Shown here: positions 1 to 7,067 of the stretch, piece after piece
How the letters are laid out: the number at the start of each line of letters is the position of its first letter
Numbering within the stretch: position 1 is the stretch's first letter
Assembly (NCBI GenBank): GCA_902796985.1
Contig: CADBRC010000117.1
Span: 1 to 13,646, forward strand
Origin: an uncultured Spirochaetaceae bacterium
GTDB lineage: Bacteria > Spirochaetota > Spirochaetia > Treponematales > Treponemataceae
Direction: 5' to 3'
Length of the DNA: 13,646 bases
Position numbers and translations under genes: made by a program
The notes under the pieces: generated by a model
Databases searched by the model: none
What the model was told of the DNA's origin: nothing
Seen by the model: the letters and a program-made list of their open reading frames with translations, nothing else

Positions 1-59
1 CACCCAAAAACGCCCGTTTAACACACCCAAAAACGTCCGTTTAACACACCCAAAAATGA
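1..59. repeat. 23-bp tandem repeat with internal dyad, truncated by window edge
   Basis: Two complete 23-base units (1-23 and 24-46) differ at one base (cgcccg versus cgtccg). A third unit starts at 47 and keeps only its first ten bases (CACCCAAAAA) before diverging. Each full unit contains the dyad AAACG-N2-CGTTT (8-19 and 31-42). The array may continue left of the window. The period is about two helical turns, so the dyads would lie on nearly the same DNA face, as expected of tandem operators or iterons. It lies about 80 bases upstream of the putative glycosyltransferase promoter. What binds it, if anything, is unknown. Confidence 0.75.
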
Positions 60-126
60 TTGTTGATTTTACGACACCACACCCGACACCTGACGCCGCG
101 CCGTGCCGGGTGGAGATTTGCCATCC

Positions 127-155
127 TTGAGTTTGACCCCAAGGTGTGCTATACT
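127..155 (+). promoter_or_regulatory. Putative sigma-70 promoter of the glycosyltransferase operon
   Basis: A -35-like TTGAGT (127-132) is followed, after exactly 17 bases, by TATACT (150-155). Transcription would start near base 162, giving a leader of about 12 bases that contains GGAG (163-166), 7 bases before the ATG at 174. Unlike three other promoters in this window, it leaves room for a ribosome binding site. Prediction from motif and spacing only. Confidence 0.55.
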
Positions 156-173
156 GGCTGGCGGAGCAAGCCG

Positions 174-1487
174 ATGGCAGGAAAAATCGTATTCATCACA
201 AGCCACAACTGGGACACGAGGAGGCAGGGGGGCTTCCATAAACTCGCGGAGGCCGCGTGCCGGGCGGGTCTGGAGACCGTCTTCTTCAGTTTTCCCCGTC
301 CTTACTACGGCCTCCTGCTCAAGCGGGAGCAGCTGAACGCGGAGGTCATAAAGAAACTTTCCGCCGGGGCGCGCTACGAACTTGAGGAGGGCAGGGAAAT
401 CCTCAATGTGACCTTCCCGACCTTCCGCATCCCGGACGCCTGCGGTAAGGTCGTTCCCGCCTGCATAATGAACTTCCTGCTCCGCCACTCGCTCGGGACC
501 TTCCGCAGCTTTGCGAAGAAGTTCCTCGCCGGGACGGACTGCTTCGTCTTTGAGTCCTGCGAGGGAATCGCCTTCGTGGACAAGATACGGAAGCGCTTCC
601 CCAAGGCCCGGATCATCTACCGGCCCTCCGACCCCCTTGTGTACGCCTCTGTCCCCGAGCGGACGCGGGAGCTGGAGAAGAACATGCTGCTCAAGACCGA
701 CCGGGCCCTGCTCGTCAACAACGAGGGGCTTGAGGCATACAGGCGGATCATCCCGGAATTCGACCAGAAGGTGTCATACACGATTCTGCCGAACGGCGTT
801 GACCTGGCCCCCTACATGCGGCGGTATTCCGAACCCGAGGCGATCAAGGGAAAGAAAGCCGTCGTCTACGTCGGTGCATGGGGGGTGGAGTGGCCGCTTC
901 TGTACAAGGCTGCGGAGGAGCTCCCCAAGCTGCACTTCTTCGTCGTCTGCCCGAACTATCCCGAAAAGTCCGTCCTGAACAAGGTGGAGAAGATTCCGAA
1001 TTTGACCTACATCCCCGGCATAAAGAGCGGCGAGGTTCCCGCGTGGATAACCAACTGTACGGCGGTCATGGTTCCCTACGTGACGGACTTCTACAAGGAC
1101 AGGCCGCTCGGCATTACGGCGAAGTACTATCAGGCGATGGCGGCCCACAAGCCGATTGTCGCCTACTCGGACACGGAGAAGCTTGCCGATGTGGGCGTGA
1201 GCGTCACTTATACGTACGAGGACTTCATTGCGGAGATCGGCAGGGCCGCTGCCGAGAAGTACCGGAGCTATGAGTTTGACTTGACCGGGCGCGACTGGGA
1301 GGTCATCGGAAAGAAGTTCCTCGCCGAGGTCGGAGACATCGGCATGCCCGGGAAGGCGGACGAGCAGTCTGTGCCGTCTGGAACAAATGCACCGGCCGGA
1401 ACTGACCAGCCCGCGCCGGATGCCGGATCTGGTGAGGCTGCCGGAGAGGGGACTGTCACAACTGCCGGGACGGAGGTGTCGGAATGA
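174..1487 (+). CDS. GT-B fold glycosyltransferase (GT4/GumK-like)
   Basis: Probable cytoplasmic, membrane-associated glycosyltransferase that transfers a sugar from a nucleotide-sugar donor during envelope polysaccharide or glycolipid synthesis. The N-terminus (KIVFITSHNWDTRRQGG) looks like the first strand and acceptor-side loop of a GT-B domain. The C-terminal half has PNGVD near residue 205, a strand GAWGVEW near 233, and a donor-site segment near 310 (PLGITAKYYQAMAAHKPIVA), where GT4-type enzymes have their P-x-K-x-x-E-x-M-A motif. ATG 174 is preferred to the upstream ATG at 60 because GGAG lies 7 bases before it, conserved sequence begins there, and the putative promoter lies between the two. 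The product is 437 residues. The last 48 or so residues are a Gly/Ala/Thr/Pro-rich, probably disordered tail. The stop overlaps the next start (ATGA), indicating translational coupling. Exact donor and acceptor cannot be told; GumK-like glucuronosyltransferase is one possibility. Confidence 0.85.
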   Translation: MAGKIVFITSHNWDTRRQGGFHKLAEAACRAGLETVFFSFPRPYYGLLLKREQLNAEVIKKLSAGARYELEEGREILNVTFPTFRIPDACGKVVPACIMNFLLRHSLGTFRSFAKKFLAGTDCFVFESCEGIAFVDKIRKRFPKARIIYRPSDPLVYASVPERTRELEKNMLLKTDRALLVNNEGLEAYRRIIPEFDQKVSYTILPNGVDLAPYMRRYSEPEAIKGKKAVVYVGAWGVEWPLLYKAAEELPKLHFFVVCPNYPEKSVLNKVEKIPNLTYIPGIKSGEVPAWITNCTAVMVPYVTDFYKDRPLGITAKYYQAMAAHKPIVAYSDTEKLADVGVSVTYTYEDFIAEIGRAAAEKYRSYEFDLTGRDWEVIGKKFLAEVGDIGMPGKADEQSVPSGTNAPAGTDQPAPDAGSGEAAGEGTVTTAGTEVSE

Positions 1488-3274
1488 GCGGCAGGAAAGA
1501 GGGCAGGGGGGCGGCGTTCATCCTGCACACGGCTTTTGCGGCAGTCATCGCGCTTTTCTCTGCGGCGGGCCTGCTGCCTCCCGTACGGACGGGGCTGGTC
1601 AATTTTATTGCGGACAACTACATGCACCGGCCGCTGAACATGAATTACTGGACCCAGCAGCTTTTCGCGCTGGCTTTCATCGCTTTTGCCCTGAACCTCA
1701 TCGTCTACCTTGCGGTGCAGACGGGGAAGGGGAGGGCCCTCTGCCGGAAGCTCGCAGGGGAGGGCAGGGAGCAGGCCCGCCTGCTCCGGGACGACTGGAA
1801 GAGCATTTTGATACTGCTCGCCGTTTATACGTTCGGGATGATTACGGTCATCAGGGCGGACATCTTTTACGGAGGTGCGGACGACCTGTACCGCTCGATA
1901 TCCGGCGCGCGGGCATGGCGGAACTTCTACCGCTACGTCTCGCATTTTCTCTCCATATTTGTCCATACCAGCCCCCGGATATTCGACATAGCACCGCTGA
2001 CCCAGTTCCTCGCCCTCATCGTGATGGCACTGGCGGCACTCGTCACCGTCCGCGTGTTCCTTCCCCGCAGCTCTGAGGACGGGGGGCGGCTTTCCCCGAT
2101 GGTATACGTGGCGGCGGTTCCGATTGCCCTGTTCCCCTATTTCCTTGAGAACCTGTCCTACCGCTACGACTCGCCCTACATGGCCCTGTCGGTGCTTTTC
2201 TGCGTGCTGCCCTTCCTCTTCACGAGGCGGCTCGTGTATTTTGCCCTCGTCTCCCTGCCCTGCCTCTTTTTGATGTGCCTGTCCTATCAGGCGGCGTCGG
2301 GGGTATATATAGTGGCGTGCGCGTTCTGCGTCTTTGACATGTGGTGCCGGAAGGAGCAGTCCCTGGGGAGGGTCGTGCGCTTCACGCTGACGGCGGTTGC
2401 CTGTTACGCGCTGGCCCTGCTCGTGTTCTTCGCCCTCTTCAATGTGCAGCCCGTCGGCGAGTCCTACGTGGACAAGAACCTGCTCCCCGCCGCCTTCCCC
2501 ACGAACGTCAGGGCCTACCTTACGCAGCTATGGGATGATTTCGGTCACAGCTCGCTCAAGCTGTCCGTCATCCTCCTGTTCCCCCTATTCGTGCTGGCCT
2601 CATGCCTGACCAGCCGGAGGGGCAAGTGGCAGACGGCGTTGGTCTCCCTCGTTCTCGTCGTTTTCGCCGTGGTTTTCTCTTACGGGGCTTTCCTCGTGAT
2701 GGGCCGCCCCCTGCTGGAGCCGCGGTCGATGTTCCCCTTCGGATTCGTCGTCGCCCTCATGGCCCTCCGCGTTGCCGTCTGGCTGTCCGGCGGTCAGGCC
2801 GCCCGTAAACGGCTCCGCGTGATGCGGTTTGCCTGCCGTGCTGTCCTGATTGTCCTGTCATACAGCTGCATGGTCTACGCGTTTGCATACGGGAACGCCC
2901 ATGCTTCCCAGAAGAAGTATACGAATTTCCGCATCACCCTCCTGCTGGAGGATTTGTCTCGGGTCATTCCGCCGGAGCAGGAGGACGTGAGCATCCATGT
3001 GCTGAGCGACATAGACTTTACGCTCGCCGTCAAGACGCTGGAAAAGACATATCCGGTTGCGACGCGGATGATAGAGAACATGGGCGGCCATGCCGTGGTG
3101 TTCTACCTGCAGGATTACGGGCTGGGAGTACAGGCCGAGGAGAACAAGCTTACCGGCTGGCAGCCCTACGACGATTACGATCTTGTGGCGGACAACCGCT
3201 ACCATTCGATATACGCCAGGGACAACGACTATTTCGTAATATTCAGGGAACCCTCCCTGACCCTGCGGGAGTAG
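1484..3274 (+). CDS. GtrII-like polytopic membrane glucosyltransferase
   Basis: Integral membrane protein of 596 residues with about ten or more hydrophobic segments between residues 10 and 470, then a hydrophilic C-terminal domain of about 110 residues. Near residue 129 there is GGADDLYRS, then a short Trp/Arg segment and a hydrophobic run containing FDIAPLTQFLALIVMAL. This order (acidic DD after the first membrane helices, W, R, then D-x-x-P-L-x-Q) matches the GtrII O-antigen glucosyltransferase family (Glucos_trans_II). Such enzymes use a polyprenyl-phosphate sugar and act on the periplasmic side to decorate a polysaccharide. At 596 residues it is longer than most GtrII proteins because of the C-terminal domain. 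The start overlaps the preceding stop by four bases, so it is very likely co-translated with the cytoplasmic glycosyltransferase. The acceptor is unknown; spirochaete envelopes vary in whether they carry O-antigen-like glycans. Confidence 0.75.
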   Translation: MSGRKEGRGAAFILHTAFAAVIALFSAAGLLPPVRTGLVNFIADNYMHRPLNMNYWTQQLFALAFIAFALNLIVYLAVQTGKGRALCRKLAGEGREQARLLRDDWKSILILLAVYTFGMITVIRADIFYGGADDLYRSISGARAWRNFYRYVSHFLSIFVHTSPRIFDIAPLTQFLALIVMALAALVTVRVFLPRSSEDGGRLSPMVYVAAVPIALFPYFLENLSYRYDSPYMALSVLFCVLPFLFTRRLVYFALVSLPCLFLMCLSYQAASGVYIVACAFCVFDMWCRKEQSLGRVVRFTLTAVACYALALLVFFALFNVQPVGESYVDKNLLPAAFPTNVRAYLTQLWDDFGHSSLKLSVILLFPLFVLASCLTSRRGKWQTALVSLVLVVFAVVFSYGAFLVMGRPLLEPRSMFPFGFVVALMALRVAVWLSGGQAARKRLRVMRFACRAVLIVLSYSCMVYAFAYGNAHASQKKYTNFRITLLLEDLSRVIPPEQEDVSIHVLSDIDFTLAVKTLEKTYPVATRMIENMGGHAVVFYLQDYGLGVQAEENKLTGWQPYDDYDLVADNRYHSIYARDNDYFVIFREPSLTLRE

Positions 3275-3280
3275 TGTGAA

Positions 3281-4546
3281 GTGACGCTTTCGATTGTTTT
3301 TTCCAAGCCCGGCAAGAACGTCGCGGAGGCCCTGGGCAGGCCATATATAAAGGTCCGCATCTGGAGAAAGGCGGGCGCGGGTCTTTCTGCCGGCCCGTCC
3401 GGCGCGGGCCTCTCGTCTGCATCTTCCGGCGAAGGTAGGGCCGTCTACGACGCGGAGCTGTTTACGGAAAAGCAGTCCTTCCGGAGGACCTTCACCGAAG
3501 CGGAGCTTTCGGCCTTCAAGCAGGAGCATGCGGGCAAGACATTCCGCGCGGTCGTGGAACGGACGGAGGTCGCGGAGATTACGACCCTTGCCAATAAGCG
3601 CGGGGAGGCGCGGACGTTCTCACGCCCGCTCAAGTCACCCGCTCCGCCCTCGTTTGCTTCCGGCGCGGACAGGAAGAAGAAGTACATAATAGAAGAAAAC
3701 GTTCCCGTCCCCTTCCTTGTCCGCCTCGGCGTGATGACCAAAGAGGGGAAGGTCGTCTCGCAGAAATACGATAAGTTCCGCCAGATAAACCGCTTTCTGG
3801 AATACATCGCCGACATACTGGACGAGTTGACCGCGCGGGCGACGGACGGCAGGGGCTTTACTCCGGACCGTCCCCTCAGGATAATCGACTTCGGCTGCGG
3901 GAAGTCCTATCTGACTTTCGCGGTCTACTATTTCCTGCACTGCCTGCGAGGCATCGACGTTGACATTACGGGGCTGGACCTGAAGGCAGACGTGATAGCG
4001 GACTGCCAGAAGCTCGCCGGGGAGTCCGGCTACGGCAATCTCCGTTTTCAGGTCGGCGACATAGCGGCCTATTCGGATACGGAGCAGCCTGACCTGGTGA
4101 TAACGCTTCATGCCTGTGATACGGCGACCGACTATGCGCTTGACTGGGCGGTGCGGCAGGGGGCTGCGGCCATCCTTTCCGTTCCCTGCTGCCAGCACGA
4201 GCTGAACGCCTGCCTGCAGGATAAGGGCAGCTTCCCCGACTCAAGCCCCTTCGCCTCCCTTGCCCGCCACGGGATAATCCGGGAGCGGCTTGCTGCGCTT
4301 GCGACCGACGCAATCCGAGCGGAGCTGCTGGAACAGGCAGGTTACCGGGTACAGGTAATGGAGTTCATCGACATGAGCCACACGCCCAAGAATCTGCTTG
4401 TCCGTGCGGTCAAAAAGCGGGAGGCCGACATACGCGGTGCGGACGGACAAAAAACAGCCTCCCGCTCACAAGAGAGGGAGGCTGCCCTGCGCGAGGCCCT
4501 CGGACTGTCTTATTCGTCCGTTACTTTCCCAGGCTGCCGTCGATAG
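3281..4546 (+). CDS. SAM-dependent methyltransferase, Methyltransf_32 / METTL25-like
   Basis: Class I methyltransferase of 421 residues. Motif I (IIDFGCGKSYLTF, about 201-213), the acidic post-I loop (DITGLDLKADVI), a motif IV-like DLVITLHACDTATDYAL and the signature SVPCCQHELN near residue 300 are characteristic of the Methyltransf_32 domain. Substrates of bacterial members are not established, to my knowledge; nucleic acid or protein are both possible. The start is GTG 3281, with GGGAG (3267-3271) 9 bases upstream, only 6 bases after the preceding stop, so it is probably the third gene of the operon. The N-terminal 150 or so residues contain a Gly/Ser-rich linker near residues 28-45. Family similarity seems to end at HTPKNLLVRAVKK near residue 380. 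The remaining 40 or so residues are read through the antisense terminator of the convergent hydrolase gene and overlap its last 26 bases, so this tail may be an evolutionary read-through extension. Confidence 0.85.
   Translation: MTLSIVFSKPGKNVAEALGRPYIKVRIWRKAGAGLSAGPSGAGLSSASSGEGRAVYDAELFTEKQSFRRTFTEAELSAFKQEHAGKTFRAVVERTEVAEITTLANKRGEARTFSRPLKSPAPPSFASGADRKKKYIIEENVPVPFLVRLGVMTKEGKVVSQKYDKFRQINRFLEYIADILDELTARATDGRGFTPDRPLRIIDFGCGKSYLTFAVYYFLHCLRGIDVDITGLDLKADVIADCQKLAGESGYGNLRFQVGDIAAYSDTEQPDLVITLHACDTATDYALDWAVRQGAAAILSVPCCQHELNACLQDKGSFPDSSPFASLARHGIIRERLAALATDAIRAELLEQAGYRVQVMEFIDMSHTPKNLLVRAVKKREADIRGADGQKTASRSQEREAALREALGLSYSSVTFPGCRR
4449..4484 (-). terminator. Rho-independent terminator of the GH43 gene
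   Basis: CAGCCTCCC (4455-4463) and GGGAGGCTG (4476-4484) form a perfect 9-bp G+C-rich stem with a 12-base loop. On the minus strand the stem is followed by six U residues (AAAAAA at 4449-4454 on the plus strand). It starts 37 bases after the hydrolase stop. On the plus strand no U-tract follows, so it should work only leftward. It lies entirely inside the convergent methyltransferase gene. Confidence 0.85.
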
Positions 4547-5495
4547 TCTTGATGCTTCCGTCGGGGTTGAACTCGAGGGAGCAGAACTTGACGTTCCGCT
4601 TCTGGTTTATGCCGCCAGAGCGCTCGCAGTCGTGGTAGAAGAGGTACCACTTGCCCTTGTACTCAAGAATCGAATGGTGGGTCGTCCAGCCCAGCACGGG
4701 CGTGAGGATTACCCCTCCGTAGGTATAGGGGCCGTACACGTTTTTGGACGTCGAATAGCACAGAAGGTGCGTCGTTCCCGTAGAGTAGGTGAAGTAATAG
4801 GTGTCGCCCTTCTTGAAGAGCCAGGGATCCTCGAAGTAGCGCCGCTCTTCGTCTCCGCCGGTCAGCGGCTTGCCGTTCTCATCGGTGATGATCAGGTCGC
4901 GCGGTTCCTCCGCAAGCTCCGTCAGGCTGTCTTTCATCAGGGCAATCTTGGGCGTGCATGCGGCCTCAGCTCCCTTGGGTTCCTTGTTGTCCGCGCTCCA
5001 CTTGTTGTTCCTGTACTGGTCCAGCTGGCCTCCCCAGATTCCTCCGAAGGTCAGGTAGAACTTGCCGTCCGTGTCCGGGTACAGGCAGGGGTCAATGCTG
5101 TAGGTTCCCTTGATGTAGTCAGGCTCTGCCTTGAAGGGGCCTGCGGGACTGTCACCCCTGGCGACTCCGATGCGGAACATACCCTGCTTGTCGCGGGCGG
5201 GGAAGACAAAATAATACTTTCCGTCTTTCTCAACGCAGTCCGGAGCCCAGAGCTGCTTGGAGGCCCAGGGAATGTCTTCCAGCTTCAGGACGCATCCGCA
5301 GTCCTTCGGGTAGGTCTCGGTGTCAGGCATCTCGTAGACATGGTAGTCCTTCATGTCATACTGGTCCCCGTTGTCATTGCTCTCAACGTCGATGTCCTCG
5401 TCATGCGAGGGATAAATGTAGATTTTCCCGTTGAACACATGGGCTGAAGGGTCCGCCGTATACAAATCGTTTACCAACGGCTTTTTTTCAATCAT
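4521..5495 (-). CDS. Glycoside hydrolase family 43 (arabinofuranosidase/xylosidase type), cytoplasmic
   Basis: Five-bladed beta-propeller glycosidase of 324 residues, probably removing arabinose or xylose from plant-derived oligosaccharides with inversion. The family's three catalytic acids are all recognisable: Asp15 in TADPSAH (general base), Asp135 in TYSIDPCLYPD (pKa modulator) and Glu222 in RYFEDPWL (general acid). WAPDC near residue 83 and WTTHHSILEYKG near 270 are further GH43 blade motifs; His273/274 could be the metal-proximal His. There is no signal peptide and no extra carbohydrate-binding module, so it should act in the cytoplasm on imported oligosaccharides. The start is ATG with a strong purine-rich site (AGGAG about 9 bases upstream, GAGAGGAG closer). 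It is transcribed alone, with its own terminator, and diverges from a solute-binding lipoprotein, suggesting a shared role in carbohydrate use. Exact specificity cannot be assigned from motifs. Confidence 0.9.
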   Translation of the reverse strand: MIEKKPLVNDLYTADPSAHVFNGKIYIYPSHDEDIDVESNDNGDQYDMKDYHVYEMPDTETYPKDCGCVLKLEDIPWASKQLWAPDCVEKDGKYYFVFPARDKQGMFRIGVARGDSPAGPFKAEPDYIKGTYSIDPCLYPDTDGKFYLTFGGIWGGQLDQYRNNKWSADNKEPKGAEAACTPKIALMKDSLTELAEEPRDLIITDENGKPLTGGDEERRYFEDPWLFKKGDTYYFTYSTGTTHLLCYSTSKNVYGPYTYGGVILTPVLGWTTHHSILEYKGKWYLFYHDCERSGGINQKRNVKFCSLEFNPDGSIKTIDGSLGK

Positions 5496-5560
5496 AACTC
5501 CTCTCTCCTAGGCTCGTTACTATAACGCAAATGATAGCAGAGACTGCCGGAAACGCAATC
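5496..5560 (-). promoter_or_regulatory. Putative promoter and leader of the GH43 gene
   Basis: Read on the minus strand, TTGCGT (5558-5553) precedes TATCAT (5536-5531) by 16 bases, and the -10 has an upstream TGC, an extended -10. The same TGCTATCAT string occurs at the proposed promoter of the NusG-like gene. A second candidate -10, TATAGT (5524-5519), has no clear -35. The leader would be about 30 bases, with a conventional Shine-Dalgarno sequence (GAGAGAGGAG). The motif TTGCGTT is repeated at 5558-5552 and 5530-5524. Confidence 0.4.
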
Positions 5561-5588
5561 AGAAATATTCCCTAGCAGAAGCACCCGG

Positions 5589-5601
5589 GTACAGGCTGTA
5601 C
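5589..5601. promoter_or_regulatory. Perfect 13-base palindrome, possible operator
   Basis: GTACAG-G-CTGTAC is a perfect inverted repeat about one base between arms, in the divergent spacer between the GH43 gene and the first solute-binding lipoprotein. It lies upstream of both candidate -35 regions, where an activator or shared operator could sit. No protein is identified. A 13-base palindrome can arise by chance, so confidence is limited. Confidence 0.35.
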
Positions 5602-5607
5602 TGGCTG

Positions 5608-5629
5608 CGGGCGGTTGTCCTGCCGCCCG
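5608..5629. other. G+C-rich inverted repeat in divergent spacer
   Basis: CGGGCGG (5608-5614) and CCGCCCG (5623-5629) can form a 7-bp stem with an 8-base loop. It lies ten bases upstream of the -35-like hexamer of the lipoprotein gene and has no adjacent T-tract on either strand, so it is not a normal terminator. It may be an operator or simply G+C-rich sequence. Confidence 0.3.
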
Positions 5630-5638
5630 GAAGGCGGC

Positions 5639-5667
5639 TTGCACTATCCCCGGCAGGATAGTATACT
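5639..5667 (+). promoter_or_regulatory. Putative promoter with operator-like palindrome; predicts leaderless mRNA
   Basis: TTGCAC (5639-5644) and TATACT (5662-5667) are separated by exactly 17 bases. The -10 ends only 6 bases before the ATG at 5674, so transcription should start at or next to the A of the start codon. No Shine-Dalgarno sequence lies at a usable distance. The spacer is filled by the inverted repeat ACTATCC-N6-GGATAGT (5643-5662), which touches both hexamers. A protein bound there would block RNA polymerase, as expected of a repressor operator. Confidence 0.55.
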
Positions 5668-5673
5668 TGCCTC

Positions 5674-7056
5674 ATGGAGAAATGCGCGCGATTCATTTTC
5701 TTGCTGTGCCTCGGCATCTTTCTTGTTTCCTGCGGGGGGAAAGAGGGCCGTGCTGCTGATGACGAGTTCAATGCCTACGAGACCAAGTACGTGGACATAG
5801 TGCTGGGGGAGACCGCCGTGGATATGGAGACTTCCATTGTCCTGATTTCCCACAGGACGGATATGGCCTCTCCCCAGTACACGGGGTATTCGTGGACGGA
5901 ATACATAAAGGACTTCAACCGCCTGTACCCGGGCATAAAGGTCTCGGTGGAGGCACTGACCGATTATCAGGCCACCGCCACGGCCATGCTGGAGCTGGAC
6001 AACTGGGGTGACATCATGATGATTCCCTTCAATGACAGGTCGCAGTTCTCCAAGTACTTCATCCCCTTCGGCACGGTGGAGGAGCTTTCCCGGAGTCTCC
6101 GCTTCGCCGACCAGTATTCCTATGCGGGCCGGGTCTACGGCATCGCCTCCGCAGGGAACGTACAGGGAATCGTCTACAACAAGAGGATTTTCACCGAGGC
6201 GAACATAGACAGGCTGCCCAGGACCCCGGACGAATTCCTTGCCGTCCTCCGGCAGATAAAGGAGAAAACCAAGTCCATCCCCCTTTACACGAACTACGCC
6301 TCGGGCTGGCCGCTCAACCAGTGGGACTATTATATCTCCAGCACCGCCACCGGCAACAGCAGCTACCTGAACCATGAGCTGATACACAAGAAGAATCCCT
6401 TCTCCGACCCCGGCGACGGCAGCGGGGCCTACAACGTCTACCGCATCCTGTACCAGGCCACCAGGGAGAAGTTGATTGAGGAGGACTTCACCGCGACGGA
6501 CTGGGATGGCTGCAAGGGCATGATGAACCGGGGCGACATAGCGACGATGGCCCTCGGCTCATGGGTGTTCACCCAGATACGGGACGCGGGCCCCAACCCT
6601 GACGACATAGGCTACATGCCTTTCCCGATTCAGGTGGACGGAATCCAGATTGCCTCTGCCCTGCCCGACAACAACTTCGGCATAAACGTCAAGTCGAGCG
6701 CGAAGAAGAAGCTCGCGGCGATGGTCTTCGTCAAGTGGATGGTGGAGAAATCCGGCTTCCAGTACAACGAGGGCGAGATACCCGTCCTGCTCAGCGAGGA
6801 CAGGATTGCCGAGGTCTACAGGACCTTCGACGGCATAGAGATTATGGTGGACGCTCCGCCCTTCAAGGGCGAGGAGAACCTTCTGACCATCCTGAACAGC
6901 GACTCCAGCCTGCTGATAAACCAGGGCGGCGAGCGGAAAATCCGCCAGCTCATTGAGCATGCCTCTGCCGGGGACGCGAGCTTTGATCAGCTCATGGACA
7001 TTTGGAACGAACGCTGGGACTGGGCTCAGAAAAAGAACGGCATATCCGTGAACTAG
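5674..7056 (+). CDS. Solute-binding lipoprotein, ABC family 1 (carbohydrate type)
   Basis: Membrane-anchored periplasmic binding protein of 460 residues, probably presenting a sugar or oligosaccharide to an ABC importer. The N-terminus (MEKCARF, hydrophobic stretch 7-18, then LVSC with the lipidated Cys20) is a lipoprotein signal; the acidic GGKEG that follows is typical of a linker. Family 1 features follow: EYIKDFNRLYPGIKV near residue 86, an extended region VYGIASAGNVQGIVYNKRIF near 155 (a hinge and pocket strand common to sugar-binding proteins) and VKWMVEKSG near 355. It is about the normal family length. ATG 5674 is fixed by the signal peptide, yet no ribosome binding site precedes it, and the -10 element ends 6 bases away. 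No permease or ATPase gene is adjacent; the next gene, 11 bases on, is a MATE exporter. The ligand is unknown. Divergence from a GH43 gene favours a pentose-containing glycan, by inference. Confidence 0.88.
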   Translation: MEKCARFIFLLCLGIFLVSCGGKEGRAADDEFNAYETKYVDIVLGETAVDMETSIVLISHRTDMASPQYTGYSWTEYIKDFNRLYPGIKVSVEALTDYQATATAMLELDNWGDIMMIPFNDRSQFSKYFIPFGTVEELSRSLRFADQYSYAGRVYGIASAGNVQGIVYNKRIFTEANIDRLPRTPDEFLAVLRQIKEKTKSIPLYTNYASGWPLNQWDYYISSTATGNSSYLNHELIHKKNPFSDPGDGSGAYNVYRILYQATREKLIEEDFTATDWDGCKGMMNRGDIATMALGSWVFTQIRDAGPNPDDIGYMPFPIQVDGIQIASALPDNNFGINVKSSAKKKLAAMVFVKWMVEKSGFQYNEGEIPVLLSEDRIAEVYRTFDGIEIMVDAPPFKGEENLLTILNSDSSLLINQGGERKIRQLIEHASAGDASFDQLMDIWNERWDWAQKKNGISVN

Positions 7057-7067
7057 CGGCGGACAGG

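Noticed and set aside
1..59. CRISPR array
   Set aside because: Units are directly contiguous 23-mers without spacers, and no cas gene is present.
60..173. Glycosyltransferase starting at the ATG at 60, adding 38 residues
   Set aside because: The added residues are Arg/His-rich and unlike a GT-B start, no ribosome binding site precedes base 60, and the putative promoter at 127-155 would lie inside the gene.
3243..3260. Hairpin TCAGGGA-N4-TCCCTGA as a terminator after the GtrII-like gene
   Set aside because: It lies within the coding end, has no T-tract, and the methyltransferase gene follows after 6 bases, so a terminator is not expected there.
4398..5447. A 349-codon plus-strand open frame antisense to the GH43 gene, longer than GH43 itself
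   Set aside because: Its translation is a Val/Leu/Arg/Gly-rich string without any recognisable domain, signal or membrane pattern, while the opposite strand encodes all three GH43 catalytic motifs. High G+C at third positions leaves such frames open by chance.
5644..6387. A 247-codon minus-strand frame antisense to the first lipoprotein gene
   Set aside because: It covers the promoter and signal peptide region of a well-supported gene, has no ribosome binding site or family features, and is a G+C shadow frame.
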